A stretch of 7,238 nucleotides of DNA from Alphaproteobacteria bacterium. GTDB lineage: Bacteria > Pseudomonadota > Alphaproteobacteria > JANQSM01. The notes under the pieces are model-generated. The model was not told the DNA's origin. It saw nothing but the letters and a program-made list of their open reading frames with translations, and did not search any database. Shown piece after piece: positions 5,688-7,238 of the stretch (within the stretch, counting starts at the first letter, position 1; each line of letters opens with the position of its first letter). A program made the translations under genes and the position numbers. The stretch spans positions 1 through 7,238 of the forward strand of contig JANQSM010000123.1 in NCBI GenBank assembly GCA_028284025.1, in the 5' to 3' direction.

Positions 5688-7238
5688 TTAAGCAGCCAGT
5701 GCCTTGCTGAGTTTATAAAACTTGCCACGCTTTTTCATCAGGTCTTTATAGGCGCCTGATTCTGAAATCTGACCATTTTCAATAAAATAGATTGTGTCAG
5801 CATTTTGCACAGTTGACAGGCGATGCGCAATAATAAGAATGGTCATATTCTTTGAGAGCTTCTCAATCGCATCATGAATTAATTTTTCAGAATGGTTATC
5901 GAGTGCGCTGGTGGCTTCATCTAAAATTAAAAGTTTTGGTTTCCTGGCCAGGGCACGTGCCAGGGCTACTCGTTGTTTTTGGCCACCGGATAACCGTACT
6001 GCATTATCACCAACCTCAGTATTGTAGCTTTCTGGCAGGTCGCTGACAAATTCACTAACATGTGCCGTTTCAAGAATCTTTTTAAAATCTATGTCTGAGC
6101 ATTGGGTCGCATCGCGCAAAATATTATCTTTGATACTCCCATTAAATAGCACCGGATTTTGTGGCACATAGGCGATGCTTTGGCGCCAGCTTTGGATATT
6201 AAGAGAAGATAGCGGATCTTTATCAATAAGAATTTCCCCTTTTGTAGGCTTTAGCAAGCCTAGCAATAAATCTACCAGTGTAGTTTTCCCAGCTCCGGAT
6301 TTGCCAACAAAAGCGATTTTTTTGTTTGGTTTAATTTCAAGGCTAAGGTTTTTGATAACGTTCTTATGCGTGCCATAAGCGTAGGATATTTTATCAAAAC
6401 GAATGCATTTAAAGGCTTTGAAAGTCTTTTTGCGGCTTTCTTCTGCCATGCTTGCTGCTTCATCTGTAAGACTCTTGACAATTTCATAAGATGGGATGGT
6501 CGCTACAACGTTTTGTCGAAAGACTTGCAAGTTACCAAGGTGCCCATATGCGCGCTGAATTAACAAAATAAAAAACAGAAAATCAGTTACCGATTCATTG
6601 GTCTTGTAAACATAGAAAACAATAACGGCAATCACCACAACACTTGAAAGCTCAGGGAATTTTAGCAGAAAAGCTTTGTAAAGCTGATCTTTAATCTTCA
6701 GGTGCATCAGGTTGGAGGTTTTTTTGTAAAACCGCTGTAGAGTATTTTGTTCAATGGCACTGGCTTTAATATATTTTGCGTTCTGAGTATTTTCGATAAC
6801 CTGTGCGTTGGTTTCATTGTTTTCTTCTACGCGTTTAACAGAAATCCGGCGGGTCAATTTGTTAATGTAACGGCCAAGCAGGGTGATAACGATACCAAAG
6901 GCGAAGACAAAAATTGCAGATTGAAAAGAGACAATCACACTGGTCGTTACAAAGATTGTAAATAAAATGAGTGAAGTGAAATATTTACCCAAGGAAGAAA
7001 CGCTGCCAGCGATGATATCAGTTTCTTTGGCAATAGCATTGGAAAGGGTGCCGGCCTTTTGATTAACAAAAAACAGCCATTTGGCAGAGAGCACGTTACG
7101 CATCAGAAGGTCACGGTATTTTTTCTCTATGCGGGCAGCTACCACACCGGTAATGAATTGTGATAGAAACAGCATAATTGTGCGGCCTACCATAAATAGC
7201 CCGATGAAGACCAGCAGATAATCAAAAGGTAGGTCAAT
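5688..7238 (-). CDS. ABC exporter/flippase with fused membrane and ATPase domains (MsbA/PglK type), 5' end cut by the window
   Basis: The frame stays open to the right edge, giving 516 residues counted from base 7238. The ATG at 7193 has no ribosome site and falls inside a membrane helix, so the true start lies outside. Five hydrophobic segments are visible (about residues 5-35, 84-105, 106-125, 194-211, 216-235). These fit TM2-TM6 of a six-helix type IV exporter, with TM1 missing. The ATPase domain (about 276-516) is complete: Walker A GKSGAGKTT (312-320, bases 6305-6279), Q-loop Gln360, signature LSGGQ (416-420, bases 5993-5979), Walker B LLILDE (436-441) with the catalytic Glu, D-loop SALD and switch AHRLST (His472). 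It should act as a homodimer, or as a heterodimer if a partner lies outside, in the inner membrane and move a lipid-linked or amphipathic product. It is the upstream gene of the leftward unit; its promoter is not in view. Confidence 0.95.
   Translation of the reverse strand: MDLPFDYLLVFIGLFMVGRTIMLFLSQFITGVVAARIEKKYRDLLMRNVLSAKWLFFVNQKAGTLSNAIAKETDIIAGSVSSLGKYFTSLILFTIFVTTSVIVSFQSAIFVFAFGIVITLLGRYINKLTRRISVKRVEENNETNAQVIENTQNAKYIKASAIEQNTLQRFYKKTSNLMHLKIKDQLYKAFLLKFPELSSVVVIAVIVFYVYKTNESVTDFLFFILLIQRAYGHLGNLQVFRQNVVATIPSYEIVKSLTDEAASMAEESRKKTFKAFKCIRFDKISYAYGTHKNVIKNLSLEIKPNKKIAFVGKSGAGKTTLVDLLLGLLKPTKGEILIDKDPLSSLNIQSWRQSIAYVPQNPVLFNGSIKDNILRDATQCSDIDFKKILETAHVSEFVSDLPESYNTEVGDNAVRLSGGQKQRVALARALARKPKLLILDEATSALDNHSEKLIHDAIEKLSKNMTILIIAHRLSTVQNADTIYFIENGQISESGAYKDLMKKRGKFYKLSKALAA

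Noticed and set aside
5688..7193. ABC exporter as a complete gene starting at 7193
   Set aside because: The frame is open to the window edge, no ribosome site precedes the ATG, and TM1 would be missing.
1..7238. Lasso-peptide biosynthetic cluster
   Set aside because: The eroded AsnB homologue and ABC exporter are suggestive, but no precursor peptide, RRE (B1) or transglutaminase-like (B2) protein is present, and the 103-bp intergenic region cannot hold a typical precursor gene. The flanks were not available.
1..7238. Mobile elements, CRISPR arrays, tRNA or rRNA genes
   Set aside because: No transposase, terminal repeats, regularly spaced repeats or tRNA-like cloverleaf were recognised on reading the window. 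Coding content is continuous apart from the 103-bp promoter region.

Overview
The window is one 7.2 kb stretch of tightly packed bacterial accessory genes. It has moderate A+T-rich composition, Shine-Dalgarno-led genes, short overlaps and almost no intergenic DNA. Nothing in it fixes the taxon. The ABC-exporter, sulfotransferase and methyltransferase content suits a Gram-negative proteobacterium, perhaps alphaproteobacterial, but that is a weak inference. I see no rRNA, tRNA, CRISPR array, transposase or phage gene.

Layout. Positions 1-1076 (minus) hold the N-terminal 358 residues of an asparagine-synthetase-family protein that runs off the left edge. Positions 1077-1179 are the only real intergenic region. 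It is a compact divergent promoter region in which two candidate -35 boxes abut back to back inside a nested inverted repeat. Rightward from it run three consecutive, mutually dissimilar class I SAM-dependent methyltransferases (1180-1884, 1910-2647, 2634-3380). They meet, tail to tail and with a 21-bp overlap, a leftward unit made of an ABC exporter (5688 to the right edge, 5' part outside), a PAPS-type sulfotransferase (4651-5673) and a COG4310/DUF4910-type aminopeptidase-fold protein (3360-4658). The leftward genes are separated by 14 bp and then overlap by 8 bp, so they look like one operon transcribed from a promoter beyond the right edge.

How the genes may work together. All seven genes fit the modification and export of a secreted or surface molecule: an ATP-dependent amide-forming or acyl-adenylating enzyme, three methyltransferases, a sulfotransferase, a peptidase-fold enzyme of a family usually found in polysaccharide loci, and a transmembrane exporter or flippase. 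The conservative reading is the tailoring end of a surface-glycan (O-antigen, capsule or exopolysaccharide) locus. A less conservative reading is a peptide or small-molecule pathway, because the asparagine-synthetase homologue keeps its ATP-pyrophosphatase motif but appears to have lost the glutamine-handling residues of its amidotransferase half, as in beta-lactam synthetases and lasso cyclases. No glycosyltransferase, precursor peptide or polymerase is visible, so the product cannot be decided from this window alone.
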